Of a stretch of 64,000 nucleotides of DNA, positions 9,119-17,907 are shown in pieces (positions within the stretch are counted from its first letter, which is position 1; every line of letters begins with the position of its first letter). The DNA lies in the NCBI GenBank assembly GCA_004010275.1, contig RBWT01000003.1, positions 48,861 through 112,860 on the forward strand, read 5' to 3'. The notes below the pieces were generated by a model. That model worked only from the letters and a program-made list of their open reading frames with translations, made no database searches and had not been told where the DNA came from. The position numbers and the translations under genes were made by a program. This DNA comes from Streptomyces huasconensis (lineage in GTDB: Bacteria; Actinomycetota; Actinomycetes; Streptomycetales; Streptomycetaceae).

Positions 9119-9132
9119 TGAAACTTGTTCTA
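9119..9132. promoter_or_regulatory. KstR-type operator between kstR and glycosyltransferase operon
   Basis: TGAAACTTGTTCTA fits TNNAACNNGTTNNA at all fixed positions. It is 55 bases upstream of the glycosyltransferase start and 170 bases upstream of kstR, so it could serve both directions. Confidence 0.6.
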
Positions 9133-9186
9133 GGTTACCGTCCCGGCGTAACCTCGCGGACAACTGCACGGAGAAGGGGGCCGAGA

Positions 9187-10554
9187 GTGACCGCTGAGGC
9201 CATGGAAGCGGGCCCCCGCAAGGGTTCCGACGCCGACGGCGACCGACCGCTGCGCATCGCCCTCCTCACGTACAAGGGGAACCCGTTCTGCGGGGGCCAG
9301 GGTGTCTACGTACGCCATCTCTCGCGCGAGCTGGCCCGGCTCGGCCACAGCGTCGAGGTCATCGGCTCGCAGCCCTACCCCGTCCTCGACGAGGGCGAGG
9401 GCCTGGAGGGCCTCCGGCTCACCGAACTGCCGAGCCTGGACCTCTACCGCTCCCCGGACCCCTTCCGCACGCCCAGGCGCGACGAGTACCGCGACTGGAT
9501 CGACGCGCTCGAAGTGGCGACCATGTGGACCGGCGGCTTCCCCGAGCCCGCCACGTTCAGCCTGCGGGCCCGGCGCCATCTGCGGGCCCGGCGCGGCGAC
9601 TTCGACGTCGTGCACGACAACCAGACCCTTGGCTACGGCCTGTTGGGCGACCTCGGCGCGCCCCTGGTCACCACCATCCACCACCCCATCACCGTCGACC
9701 GGCAGCTGGAGCTGGACGCCGCGCCCGACCTCAAGCGCCGCCTTTCCGTCCGCCGCTGGTACGCGTTCACCCGCATGCAGAAGCGCGTCGCGCGCCGCCT
9801 CCCGTCCATCCTCACCGTCTCCGGCTCCTCACGCCAGGAGATCATCGACCACCTCGGGGTGCGCGAGGACCGCGTCGACGTCGTCCACATCGGCGCCGAC
9901 ACCGGCCTCTTCTCGCCCGACCCGGCCGTGCCCGAGGTGCCGGGCCGCATCGTGACGACCTCCAGCGCCGACGTCCCGCTCAAGGGCCTGGTCCACCTCG
10001 TCGAGGCGCTCGCCAAGGTCCGCGCCGAACACCCCGGCGCCCACCTCGTCGTCGTCGGCAAGCGCGCCGAGGACGGACCCGTCGCCCAGGCCATCGAGCG
10101 CTACGGCCTCGCGGGTGCCGTCGAGTTCGTCAAGGGCATCACCGACGCCGAACTGGTCGACCTCGTCCGCTCCGCGCAGGTCGCCTGCGTCCCTTCGCTG
10201 TACGAGGGGTTCTCCCTCCCCGCGGCCGAGGCCATGGCGACCGGCACGCCGCTGGTCGCGACCACCGGCGGCGCGATCCCGGAGGTCGCGGGCCCCGACG
10301 GCGAGACCTGCCTCGCGGTGCCGCCAGGGCGACGCGGGTGCGCTGGCCACCGCGACCGGCTCCTCGGCGACCGCGAGCTGCGCGCCCGCCTCGGCCACGC
10401 GGGCCGCGAGCGCGTCCTGCGGAAGTTCACCTGGGCGCAGGCCGCCAAGGGAACGGCCGACCGCTACCGCGAGGCCATCCGCCGCTCCGCCGCCACGAAC
10501 CCCGGCCGCACCGCGGCCACTCCGACGCACTCCGGGAGCCATCGATGCTGCTGA
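9187..10554 (+). CDS. Glycosyltransferase family 4 protein
   Basis: Transfers a sugar from an activated donor to an unknown acceptor. GT-B architecture: an N-terminal acceptor domain with GGQGVYVRHLSRELARLGH near residue 38, and a C-terminal nucleotide-sugar domain with SSADVPLKGLVHLVEAL and the retaining-GT motif PSLYEGFSLPAAEAMATGTP near residue 340. GTG at 9187 follows GGAGAAGGGGG. A short stretch of unlikely sequence around 10325-10365 indicates two compensating indels. The end overlaps the methyltransferase start by 10 bases. It heads a three-gene operon (glycosyltransferase, methyltransferase, alpha/alpha-toroid protein) downstream of a KstR-type site; the product is unknown. Confidence 0.85.
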   Translation: MTAEAMEAGPRKGSDADGDRPLRIALLTYKGNPFCGGQGVYVRHLSRELARLGHSVEVIGSQPYPVLDEGEGLEGLRLTELPSLDLYRSPDPFRTPRRDEYRDWIDALEVATMWTGGFPEPATFSLRARRHLRARRGDFDVVHDNQTLGYGLLGDLGAPLVTTIHHPITVDRQLELDAAPDLKRRLSVRRWYAFTRMQKRVARRLPSILTVSGSSRQEIIDHLGVREDRVDVVHIGADTGLFSPDPAVPEVPGRIVTTSSADVPLKGLVHLVEALAKVRAEHPGAHLVVVGKRAEDGPVAQAIERYGLAGAVEFVKGITDAELVDLVRSAQVACVPSLYEGFSLPAAEAMATGTPLVATTGGAIPEVAGPDGETCLAVPPGRRGCAGHRDRLLGDRELRARLGHAGRERVLRKFTWAQAAKGTADRYREAIRRSAATNPGRTAATPTHSGSHRCC

Positions 10555-11305
10555 CCGTCGACTTCACCCGCTTCCCGCTCGCCGCGGGCGACCGCGTCCT
10601 CGATCTGGGGTGCGGCGCGGGCCGGCACGCCTTCGAGTGCTACCGGCGCGGCGCGCGGGTGGTGGCCCTCGACCGGAACGCCGAGGAGATCCGCGAGGTC
10701 GCCAAGTGGTTCGCCGCGATGAAGGAGGCGGGCGAGGCCCCGGCGGGCGCGACCGCCACCGCGATGGAGGGGGACGCGCTCAACCTCCCCTTCCCCGACG
10801 CCTCGTTCGACGTCGTGATCATCTCCGAGGTCATGGAGCACATCCCCGACGACAAGGGCGTCCTCGCCGAGATGGTCCGCGTCCTCAAGCCCGGCGCCGC
10901 ATCGCCGTCACCGTCCCGCGCTACGGCCCCGAGAAGGTCTGCTGGGCGCTCAGCGACGCCTACCACGAGGTCGAGGGCGGCCACATCCGCATCTACAAGG
11001 CCGACGAACTCCTCGCCAGGATGCGGGAGTCGGGCCTCAAGCCGTACGGCACGCACCACGCGCACGCGCTGCACGCCCCGTACTGGTGGCTGAAGTGCGC
11101 GTTCGGCGTCGACAACGACAAGGCGCTGCCCGTGCGGGCGTACCACAAGCTGCTCGTCTGGGACATCATGAAGAAGCCCCTCGCCACACGCGTCGCCGAG
11201 CGGCTGCTCAACCCCGTCGTCGGCAAGAGCTTCGTGGCGTACGCGACCAAGCCGCACCTGCCCGTGGGCGCAGCGGACGCCGACGCCGCGGTGGCCGCCA
11301 AGTGA
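10545..11305 (+). CDS. Class I SAM-dependent methyltransferase (frameshifted here)
   Basis: A UbiE/MenG-like methyltransferase. SAM-binding motif I is VLDLGCGAGRHAFECYRRGA near residue 22, motif II VVALDRN, and post-motif SFDVVIISEVMEHIPD. The frame changes near 10902, after VLKPGA, and resumes with RIAVTVPRYGPEKVCW. The C-terminal half contains an aromatic stretch (HAPYWWLKCAFG) typical of lipid-active relatives. The start overlaps the glycosyltransferase end and the stop overlaps the next start (GTGA), so the operon is tightly coupled. The acceptor is unknown. Confidence 0.85.
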
Positions 11306-12383
11306 CGAGCCCCGAACGGACCGAACACCTCATCCTGCCCGGTGTCCTGACGGCCGATCAGGCGACGGCGACGGTACGCGGCATCCTCGCCGTCCAGCGC
11401 GAGGACGGCGCCATCCCGTGGTTCCGCGGACACCACCTCGACCCGTGGGACCACACCGAGGCCGCCATGGCCCTGGACGCCGCCGGCGAGCACGCCGCCG
11501 CCGGACGCGCCTACGACTGGCTGGCCCGCCACCAGAACCCGGACGGCTCCTGGTACGCCGCGTACGCCGACGGGGACCCGCACGACGTCACCGACCGGAG
11601 CCGCGAGACCAACTTCTGCGCCTACCTCGCCGTCGGCGTCTGGCACCACTACCTCGCCACCGGCGACGAGGCGTTCCTGGACCGCATGTGGCCCGCCGTG
11701 TTCGCCGCCGTCGAGTTCGTCCTCGCGCTCCAGCAGCCCGGCGGCAGATCGGCTGGAAGCGGGAGGCCGACGGCACGCCGGTCACCGACGCGCTGCTCAC
11801 CGGCTGCTCCTCGATCCACCAGGCGCTGCGCTGCGCCCTCGCCGTCGCCGAGCAGCGCGGGGAGCCGCAGCCCGACTGGGAGCTGGCGGCCGGCGCCCTC
11901 GCGCACGCCATCGGCCACCACCCCGAGCGGTTCCTCGACAAGAACCGCTACTCGATGGACTGGTACTACCCCGTCCTCGGCGGCGCGCTGACCGGCGAGG
12001 CGGCCAAGGCGCGCATCGAGGAGGGCTGGGACCGCTTCGTGGTGCCGGATCTCGGCGTGCGCTGCGTCATCCCGAACAACTGGGTCACCGGCGGTGAGAG
12101 CGCCGAACTGGCCCTCGCCCTGTGGATGGTGGGGGAGTCGGACCGCGCCCTGGAGATCCTCCAGTCCATCCAGCACCTGCGCGACCCGGAAAGCGGCCTG
12201 TACTGGACGGGGTACGTCTTCGACGACAAGGCGGTCTGGCCCGAGGAGCTGACCACCTGGACGGCGGGCTCCCTGCTCCTCGCGGTGGCGGCGCTCGGCG
12301 GCGACGAGGCGACCTGCGCGGTCTTCTCCGGTGACCGGCTGCCGCGGGGCCTCGCCCCGGAGTGCTGCGAGGCGCCGCGCTGA
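11302..12383 (+). CDS. Prenyltransferase/squalene-oxidase-repeat-like (alpha/alpha toroid) protein (frameshifted here)
   Basis: A cytoplasmic protein of about 360 residues. Helical repeat motifs point to the alpha/alpha-toroid superfamily: AVQREDGAIPWF, WLARHQNPDGSWYAAY, QSIQHLRDPESGLYWTGYVF. There is no signal peptide. GTG start overlapping the methyltransferase stop. The frame changes near 11746, between LALQQPGG and IGWKREADG. Databases often call such proteins prenyltransferases, but I see no cyclase DXDD signature, and a glycoside-processing role is equally possible. It always travels here with the glycosyltransferase and methyltransferase, so it should act on the same molecule. Confidence 0.7.
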
Positions 12384-12426
12384 GGCGTTGCCCGGCCGGG
12401 GCCCGCCTGCCGGCCGCGCCCCGGGC

Positions 12427-12891
12427 TCAGCGCAGGTCCAGCACCCCCACCACCTGGTCTCCGCTCGTCTCTCCGGTCGGGCGGAAGCCGAGGGACCGGT
12501 AGAAGCCGGCCGGGCCGCCCGGGCCCGGATGCCAGGTGGTCGTCAGGCTGGTGCCGCCGCGCCGGCGGATCTCCGCGGCCAGGGCCTCCACCGCGAAGCG
12601 TCCGTACCCCCGGCCCTGCTGCCCGTCCGCGATGGTGAGACGCCAGAGCCCGGAGCGGAAGTCGGTGCCTTCGCCGGTCCAGTCGATGCCGAAGAAGGCC
12701 ATGAGGAACCCCACGGCCTCGTCGCCGTCGCGGATGAGCCGGGGCCAGGCGACGCCGGGATGGACGTACGCCTCCGCGAGGGACCTCACCACCGGGGCCA
12801 CCAAGTGCTCCTGGTCGGGCCGGACCCGCAGAGCGACCGCGGTCTCGAAGTTGTCGGCGGTGATCTCCTGCAGGTACGGCGAGGTCGGCAT
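12427..12891 (-). CDS. GNAT family N-acetyltransferase
   Basis: A 154-residue intact acetyltransferase. The acetyl-CoA loop is visible as ADGQQGRGYGRFAVEAL near residue 90 and the C-terminal GFYRSLGFRPTGE strand-turn near 128. The family acetylates amines, often spermidine-like molecules or antibiotics; the N-terminal region (ALRVRPDQEHLV) resembles the BltD/spermidine group. Convergent with the toroid gene; it stands alone. Confidence 0.85.
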   Translation of the reverse strand: MPTSPYLQEITADNFETAVALRVRPDQEHLVAPVVRSLAEAYVHPGVAWPRLIRDGDEAVGFLMAFFGIDWTGEGTDFRSGLWRLTIADGQQGRGYGRFAVEALAAEIRRRGGTSLTTTWHPGPGGPAGFYRSLGFRPTGETSGDQVVGVLDLR

Positions 12892-12954
12892 GCCCGCACT
12901 CTAGGCAGGCGGGCACGTCCGCTCCGCGCCGGGCCCCGGATTGCGCCGGCGCCC

Positions 12955-13248
12955 TCAGTACCTGCGCAGGCGGCCAGCGACCGCGTGGCCCACCAGCAGG
13001 TACACGACCGCCGCGAGGCCGTAGCCCGCGACGACCCTGGCCCACGCCTCGTCGAAGGTGAACAGGTCATGGGACCACCCCGCGAGCCAGCGGGCCACGT
13101 CATGGACGAACTGGACGAGGTCGTTGGCGCGATTGGCGTCCAGGAGGTACATCAGAATCCACAGCCCGAGGATCAGGGCCATGACATCCGCGATGACCAC
13201 GATGATCTGCGCTGCGCTGCTGCCGCGTGTGCGTCGACCTGGGGACAT
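12955..13248 (-). CDS. Small membrane protein, unknown function
   Basis: A 97-residue protein with two hydrophobic segments (IIVVIADVMALILGLWILMY and VVAGYGLAAVVYLLVGHAVA), separated by an amphipathic loop rich in Trp and Asp, and a basic C-terminus. Streptomyces carry many such proteins. No catalytic motif is visible. It is divergent from the lipoprotein gene. Confidence 0.6.
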   Translation of the reverse strand: MSPGRRTRGSSAAQIIVVIADVMALILGLWILMYLLDANRANDLVQFVHDVARWLAGWSHDLFTFDEAWARVVAGYGLAAVVYLLVGHAVAGRLRRY

Positions 13249-13365
13249 GGAGGCCGGGTACCGGGTTCGCGCCCGCCGAAACCCGTACGGGCCCGCCCCG
13301 GTGGCGGTCCCTCCCGGCCGGGGTGAGGCTGCCGGGAGGACCGCTCACCCCTGGAGGCCGCTGCC

Positions 13366-13911
13366 GTGCCCAGCCCCGTATCCGTCCGCCGTGCCGGAGT
13401 CTCCCTCACCCTGTGCTGCACCCTGCTCGTCGGAGCGACGGCCTGCGGCAGCGACGACAAGGACAGCGCGGCAACGCCCTCCGGCACCAGCACCGCCGAG
13501 AAGCAGAAGTTCGCCAAGACCCGCTTCGTCGCCAACGCGGGGCTCGCCGCGGGCGCCACGTACCAGTGGATCGTGAAGCCGTTCCGCGCGGGCAAGTTCA
13601 AGAAGGGCGCGAACGGCCGGACCACGGCCCTGGTCAAGGCGGGCCTCGCGGGCGCGTTCACGTACAACCGGCTGAAGGCGGCGACGAAGAACGCCCAGGG
13701 GGACCCGACCCTCGCCAAGGCGGTGGCACCCCTGACCGCCGGCATCGACTCCCTGAAGGACCTGCCCGCCAAACTCCGCAAGGGCGAGTCGACGGATTCG
13801 ATCGTGAACTCCTTCGACGGCGTCATCAACTCCGTGAAGGACGCGGGCAAGGGCGCGGGGGCGGAGGTCAAGGACAAGGTGCCGTCGGCCGGTGAGCTGA
13901 AGAAGGGCTAG
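13366..13911 (+). CDS. Putative lipoprotein, unknown function
   Basis: A 181-residue secreted protein. The N-terminus is a type II signal peptide with a lipobox-like end (CTLLVGATACGS), so the cysteine near residue 27 is probably lipidated. The mature part is lysine-rich, mostly helical, and contains repeats of the type AGLAAGATYQW and AGLAGAFTYNRL. GTG start; convergent with the oxidoreductase gene, whose stop lies 4 bases on. Confidence 0.7.
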   Translation: MPSPVSVRRAGVSLTLCCTLLVGATACGSDDKDSAATPSGTSTAEKQKFAKTRFVANAGLAAGATYQWIVKPFRAGKFKKGANGRTTALVKAGLAGAFTYNRLKAATKNAQGDPTLAKAVAPLTAGIDSLKDLPAKLRKGESTDSIVNSFDGVINSVKDAGKGAGAEVKDKVPSAGELKKG

Positions 13912-13915
13912 GCGG

Positions 13916-14923
13916 CTAGGAGTTGAGGTCGGCGAGGACGCGCAGCGTGTGCGGGTCCGGCGCGAGGAGCAGCAGGTCGGTGACCGGGCCCGCGCGCCAC
14001 AGCGCCAGCCGCTCGGCGACGCGTTCGCGCGCGACCAGGGAGATCTCGTCGGCGAAGGCGTCCGGCACCGCGCGCACGGCCTCCTCCCTGCGGCCCGCGA
14101 GGAACAGTTCCTGGACGCGCCGCGCCTCCTCCTCGTACCCCATGCGCGCCATAAGGTCGGCGTGGAAGTTGCGGGTGGCGTGCCCCATGCCGCCGATGTA
14201 GAAGCCGAGCATGGCCTTGACGGGGAGCAGGCCCTCGGCGACGTCGTCGCAGACCTTCGCCCGTGCCATCGGGGCGATGGTGAAGCCCTGGCGCAGGCCG
14301 TCGAGCGAGGCCTCGTACACGTCCGTGCGCGTCGGTGACCAGTACAGCGGCAGCCAGCCGTCCGCGATCCGCGTCGTCTGCGCGATGTTCTTCGGCCCCT
14401 CCGCGCCGAGCAGGACCGGCAGGTCGGCCCGGAGCGGATGCGTGATCGGCTTGAGCGGCCTGCCGAGGCCGGTGCCGTCCTCGCCCCGGTAGGGGTGGGC
14501 GTGGAAGCGGCCGGCCAGCTCCACCGGGCCCTCGCGCCGCAGCACCTGGCGGACGACCTCGACGTACTCCCGGGTCGCGGTCAGCGGCGACTTCGGGAAG
14601 GGCCGCCCGTACCAGCCCTCCACCACCTGCGGCCCCGACAGGCCGAGGCCGAGCATCATCCGGCCGCCGGAGAGGTGGTCGAGGGTGAGGGCGTGCATGG
14701 CGGTGGTGACGGGGGAGCGCGCCGCCATCTGCGCGACGGCCGTGCCGAGCCTGATCCGTGAGGTCCGCGCGGCGATCCAGGTCAGCGGCGTGAAGACGTC
14801 CGAGCCCCACGCCTCGGCGGTCCACACCGAGTCGTAGCCGAGCCGCTCGGCCTCCTGGGCGAGGGCGAGGTGGCCGGGGTCGGGGCCGCGCCCCCAATAG
14901 CCGAGTGCGAGCCCGAGCCTCAT
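13916..14923 (-). CDS. LLM class F420-dependent oxidoreductase
   Basis: A luciferase-like (TIM-barrel) oxidoreductase of 335 residues, intact. The N-terminus MRLGLALGYWG, the motif ERLGYDSVWTAEAWGSD and the loop LGTAVAQMAARSP are characteristic of the F420-using branch, and LLGAEGPKNIAQTTRIADGW is the usual C-terminal cofactor-side motif. It probably transfers hydride between F420 and an unknown small molecule. AGGGGG precedes the ATG. The AlphaBet-rich C-terminus (VTDLLLLAPDP) matches family length. Confidence 0.9.
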   Translation of the reverse strand: MRLGLALGYWGRGPDPGHLALAQEAERLGYDSVWTAEAWGSDVFTPLTWIAARTSRIRLGTAVAQMAARSPVTTAMHALTLDHLSGGRMMLGLGLSGPQVVEGWYGRPFPKSPLTATREYVEVVRQVLRREGPVELAGRFHAHPYRGEDGTGLGRPLKPITHPLRADLPVLLGAEGPKNIAQTTRIADGWLPLYWSPTRTDVYEASLDGLRQGFTIAPMARAKVCDDVAEGLLPVKAMLGFYIGGMGHATRNFHADLMARMGYEEEARRVQELFLAGRREEAVRAVPDAFADEISLVARERVAERLALWRAGPVTDLLLLAPDPHTLRVLADLNS

Positions 14924-14985
14924 TGCATGCCCCCTGGTTGCTGACGGCCTGTCAGTTGCCTGTCGGCGGGTGACTGTACGACAAC

Positions 14986-15013
14986 GGCCCCCCGCCCGGA
15001 AGGGCGAGGGGCC
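14986..15013 (-). terminator. Rho-independent-type hairpin after the four-helix gene
   Basis: GGCCCCCCGCCC and GGGCGAGGGGCC flank a GGAA loop, giving a near-perfect 12-base stem 17 bases beyond the stop codon at 15031. Streptomyces terminators commonly lack a long U-tract. Confidence 0.6.
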
Positions 15014-15030
15014 GCGAGGTGCCGTGGGGG

Positions 15031-15903
15031 TCAGCCGCGCTGAATCCCCGTGGTGTCCTGGAGGACGCCGCGGCGGCCGTCCTGCGTCTGGGCCACCAGG
15101 GTCGCACCGCGCTGCTCGACGGCCAAGTACCAGGTACCGGGAGCCAGTTCGGCGATCGGCGTGGGCGAGCCGTCCTCCGCATACAGCGGACGCGGCACCG
15201 GCACGGCGAACCAGAACGGCGAGAAGTCACCGGACGGCTGCGCCTGCGCGGGCGGCGGGGTCTGCCCGCCCTGCGGCTGCGGCTGACCGCCGAAGGACTG
15301 GCCCTGCGGCTGACCGGGCTGGCCGCCGTAGGGGGCACCCGGCTGCGGCTGGCCGGCGCCGGCGCCCGGGTAGCCGTAACCACCCTGCGGCTGACCGCCG
15401 TAGGGGCCGGGGGCGGCCGGACGCGGGGCGCCCATGAGGGGGGCCTTCAGGGCCGGGACGATCTGCGAGGCGACCGAGGCGGCGGCGAGCACGAGCGCGC
15501 CGATCAGGCCGAGGATGAGGCCGACACCGGCGTCGGGGCCGTCGGTGTTGCCGCTGCCGGCGCCGATGAGCTCGAAGTAGAAGCCGTACGACTGGTCGAC
15601 GTCGAAGATCGCGCCGAGCGAGCTGAGGGCGGAGGCGATGGTGAACGCCACACCGAGCTGGCCGAGGTCGAGACCAGCGACCTTGCGCTGCTGCGGCATC
15701 GCGTGGCTCACGACGATGAGCGCGGCGCCGATGATGCCGAGCAGATACACGCTGATCAGCAGGTTGCCGTTTTCCCAGGCGTTCGGGAGCTTGTCGCTGT
15801 CGCCGCCGTCGGGGTCCAGCGTATTGAGGAACGAGGCGATGAAGAGCAACACCGCTGCTCCGATCACCACGCCGTCGCCTCGAGTGAGGGAGCGGAAATT
15901 CAC
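15031..15903 (-). CDS. Four-helix membrane protein with Pro/Gln/Gly-rich tail (DUF5336-like)
   Basis: A 290-residue membrane protein. Residues 1-150 hold four hydrophobic helices (VVIGAAVLLFIASFLNTLDP; LLISVYLLGIIGAALIVVS; LGQLGVAFTIASALSSLGAI; LILGLIGALVLAAASVA). A tail of PYGGQPQGG-type repeats follows, then a compact C-terminal domain (WFAVPVPRPLYAEDGSP; LAPGTWYLAVEQRG) that looks like a small beta domain. The helical part resembles the DUF5336 family; function unknown. Intact. Confidence 0.7.
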   Translation of the reverse strand: MNFRSLTRGDGVVIGAAVLLFIASFLNTLDPDGGDSDKLPNAWENGNLLISVYLLGIIGAALIVVSHAMPQQRKVAGLDLGQLGVAFTIASALSSLGAIFDVDQSYGFYFELIGAGSGNTDGPDAGVGLILGLIGALVLAAASVASQIVPALKAPLMGAPRPAAPGPYGGQPQGGYGYPGAGAGQPQPGAPYGGQPGQPQGQSFGGQPQPQGGQTPPPAQAQPSGDFSPFWFAVPVPRPLYAEDGSPTPIAELAPGTWYLAVEQRGATLVAQTQDGRRGVLQDTTGIQRG

Positions 15904-16085
15904 TTCAGGTCCTTCGTCAGTCGTCTCGTCAGTGGAGGCGTCGCTGTCGCCGTAGTCGCGTTCGTGCCGCGGTGCGCGAAGCGCGGGGGTGGCCCCTCAT
16001 CGTAGGGAGGACAATATCGTCCGTACACAGCGGGTGTCTGCTCGGGATAAAGACGTGCACGACTTGGTACGCGGACGTTCACGCG

Positions 16086-17096
16086 TCACCCCCGCAGGAA
16101 ACCGTCAATTCCCTCAGAAATGCCCCGCGCCGCCTTCTGCCGCCATTCCGCGCTCTTCAAAAGCGCCGCGTCCTTCGCGTCCCGCATGTTGCCGCACTCG
16201 ATGAACACCTTGGGGACGGTGGAGAGGTTGAGGCCGCCGAGGTCGCTGCGGACGTCGAGGCCGGTGCCACCGCCCACGTAGTTGGAGGGGGCGCTGCCCG
16301 TCGCGCTCAGGAACTTTCCGGCGATGCGTTCGCCCAGCTCGCGGGAGGGGGCCACGATCGGTGAGGTGTCGGCCGCGCCGCCCTTCACCTTCGCGGGCAG
16401 GATGACGTGGTAGCCGCGGTTGCCCGCGCCCGAGCCGTCGGCGTGGATGGAGACCACCGCGTCGGCGCGGGCTTCGTTGCCGATCCGGGCGCGCTCGTCG
16501 ACGCACGGGCCCCAGGGGCGGTCGCCGTCCTGGGTGAACGTGACCGTGGCGCCCTGCTGTTCGAGCAGCGTACGCAGGCGGCGGGCCACGTCCAGGGTGA
16601 ACTTCGCCTCGGTGTAACCGTCGTTCGTGGAGGTGCCCGTGGTGTCGCATTCCTTGCGGTTCGTACCGATGTCGACCTGGCGGTTGATCTCGGCGGTGTG
16701 CCGGAAGTTGCCCGTGTTGTGCCCGGGGTCCACGACGACCACCTTGCCCTTGAGGGGGCCGTTTGCGGCGGGGCGGCGCGTGGGCGGTTTCGTACTCGAA
16801 TCGTTGCCGTCGCCCTTGCCGTCCTCGCCCTTCCCCTTGCCCTTTTCCTGCCCCTTGTCGGACTTCGTCGGGGAGGGCGGGCCTGCCTCGGAGGGCGTGG
16901 AGCGGTCGGCGGAGGGGCTCGACGGCGCCGGCAGCGATCTCGCCGGTCCGTTCCCGTCGGGTCCGCTCGTCGCCTGATAGACCAGCCAGCCGGCCAGGCA
17001 GGTGGGCACCAGCGCGGCCACCGTCACGGCCAGCGGGCGGCCGATGCGGCGGCGGGGCGGCTGGGAGGGATCGAATTCCGGACCTACGTACGACAC
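16086..17096 (-). CDS. N-acetylmuramoyl-L-alanine amidase (amidase_3)
   Basis: Cleaves the bond between MurNAc and L-Ala in peptidoglycan, outside the membrane. A single N-terminal membrane helix (PLAVTVAALVPTCLAGWLVY) anchors it. A charged, lysine/glycine-rich linker runs to about residue 112. The catalytic domain has the zinc ligands in VVDPGHN (near 120), DGYTEAKFTLDVARRL and VSIHADGSG, plus the catalytic glutamate in VFIECGNMRD. 336 residues, intact. It probably acts in wall remodelling during growth or sporulation. Confidence 0.92.
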   Translation of the reverse strand: MSYVGPEFDPSQPPRRRIGRPLAVTVAALVPTCLAGWLVYQATSGPDGNGPARSLPAPSSPSADRSTPSEAGPPSPTKSDKGQEKGKGKGEDGKGDGNDSSTKPPTRRPAANGPLKGKVVVVDPGHNTGNFRHTAEINRQVDIGTNRKECDTTGTSTNDGYTEAKFTLDVARRLRTLLEQQGATVTFTQDGDRPWGPCVDERARIGNEARADAVVSIHADGSGAGNRGYHVILPAKVKGGAADTSPIVAPSRELGERIAGKFLSATGSAPSNYVGGGTGLDVRSDLGGLNLSTVPKVFIECGNMRDAKDAALLKSAEWRQKAARGISEGIDGFLRG

Positions 17097-17118
17097 GAGG
17101 GCGAGCCTAGCGGCGAGG

Positions 17119-17907
<789 letters not shown>

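Noticed and set aside
11302..12383. Terpene cyclase assignment for the toroid protein
   Set aside because: No DXDD acid motif or QW repeats of squalene-hopene cyclases are visible, so only the fold family is claimed.
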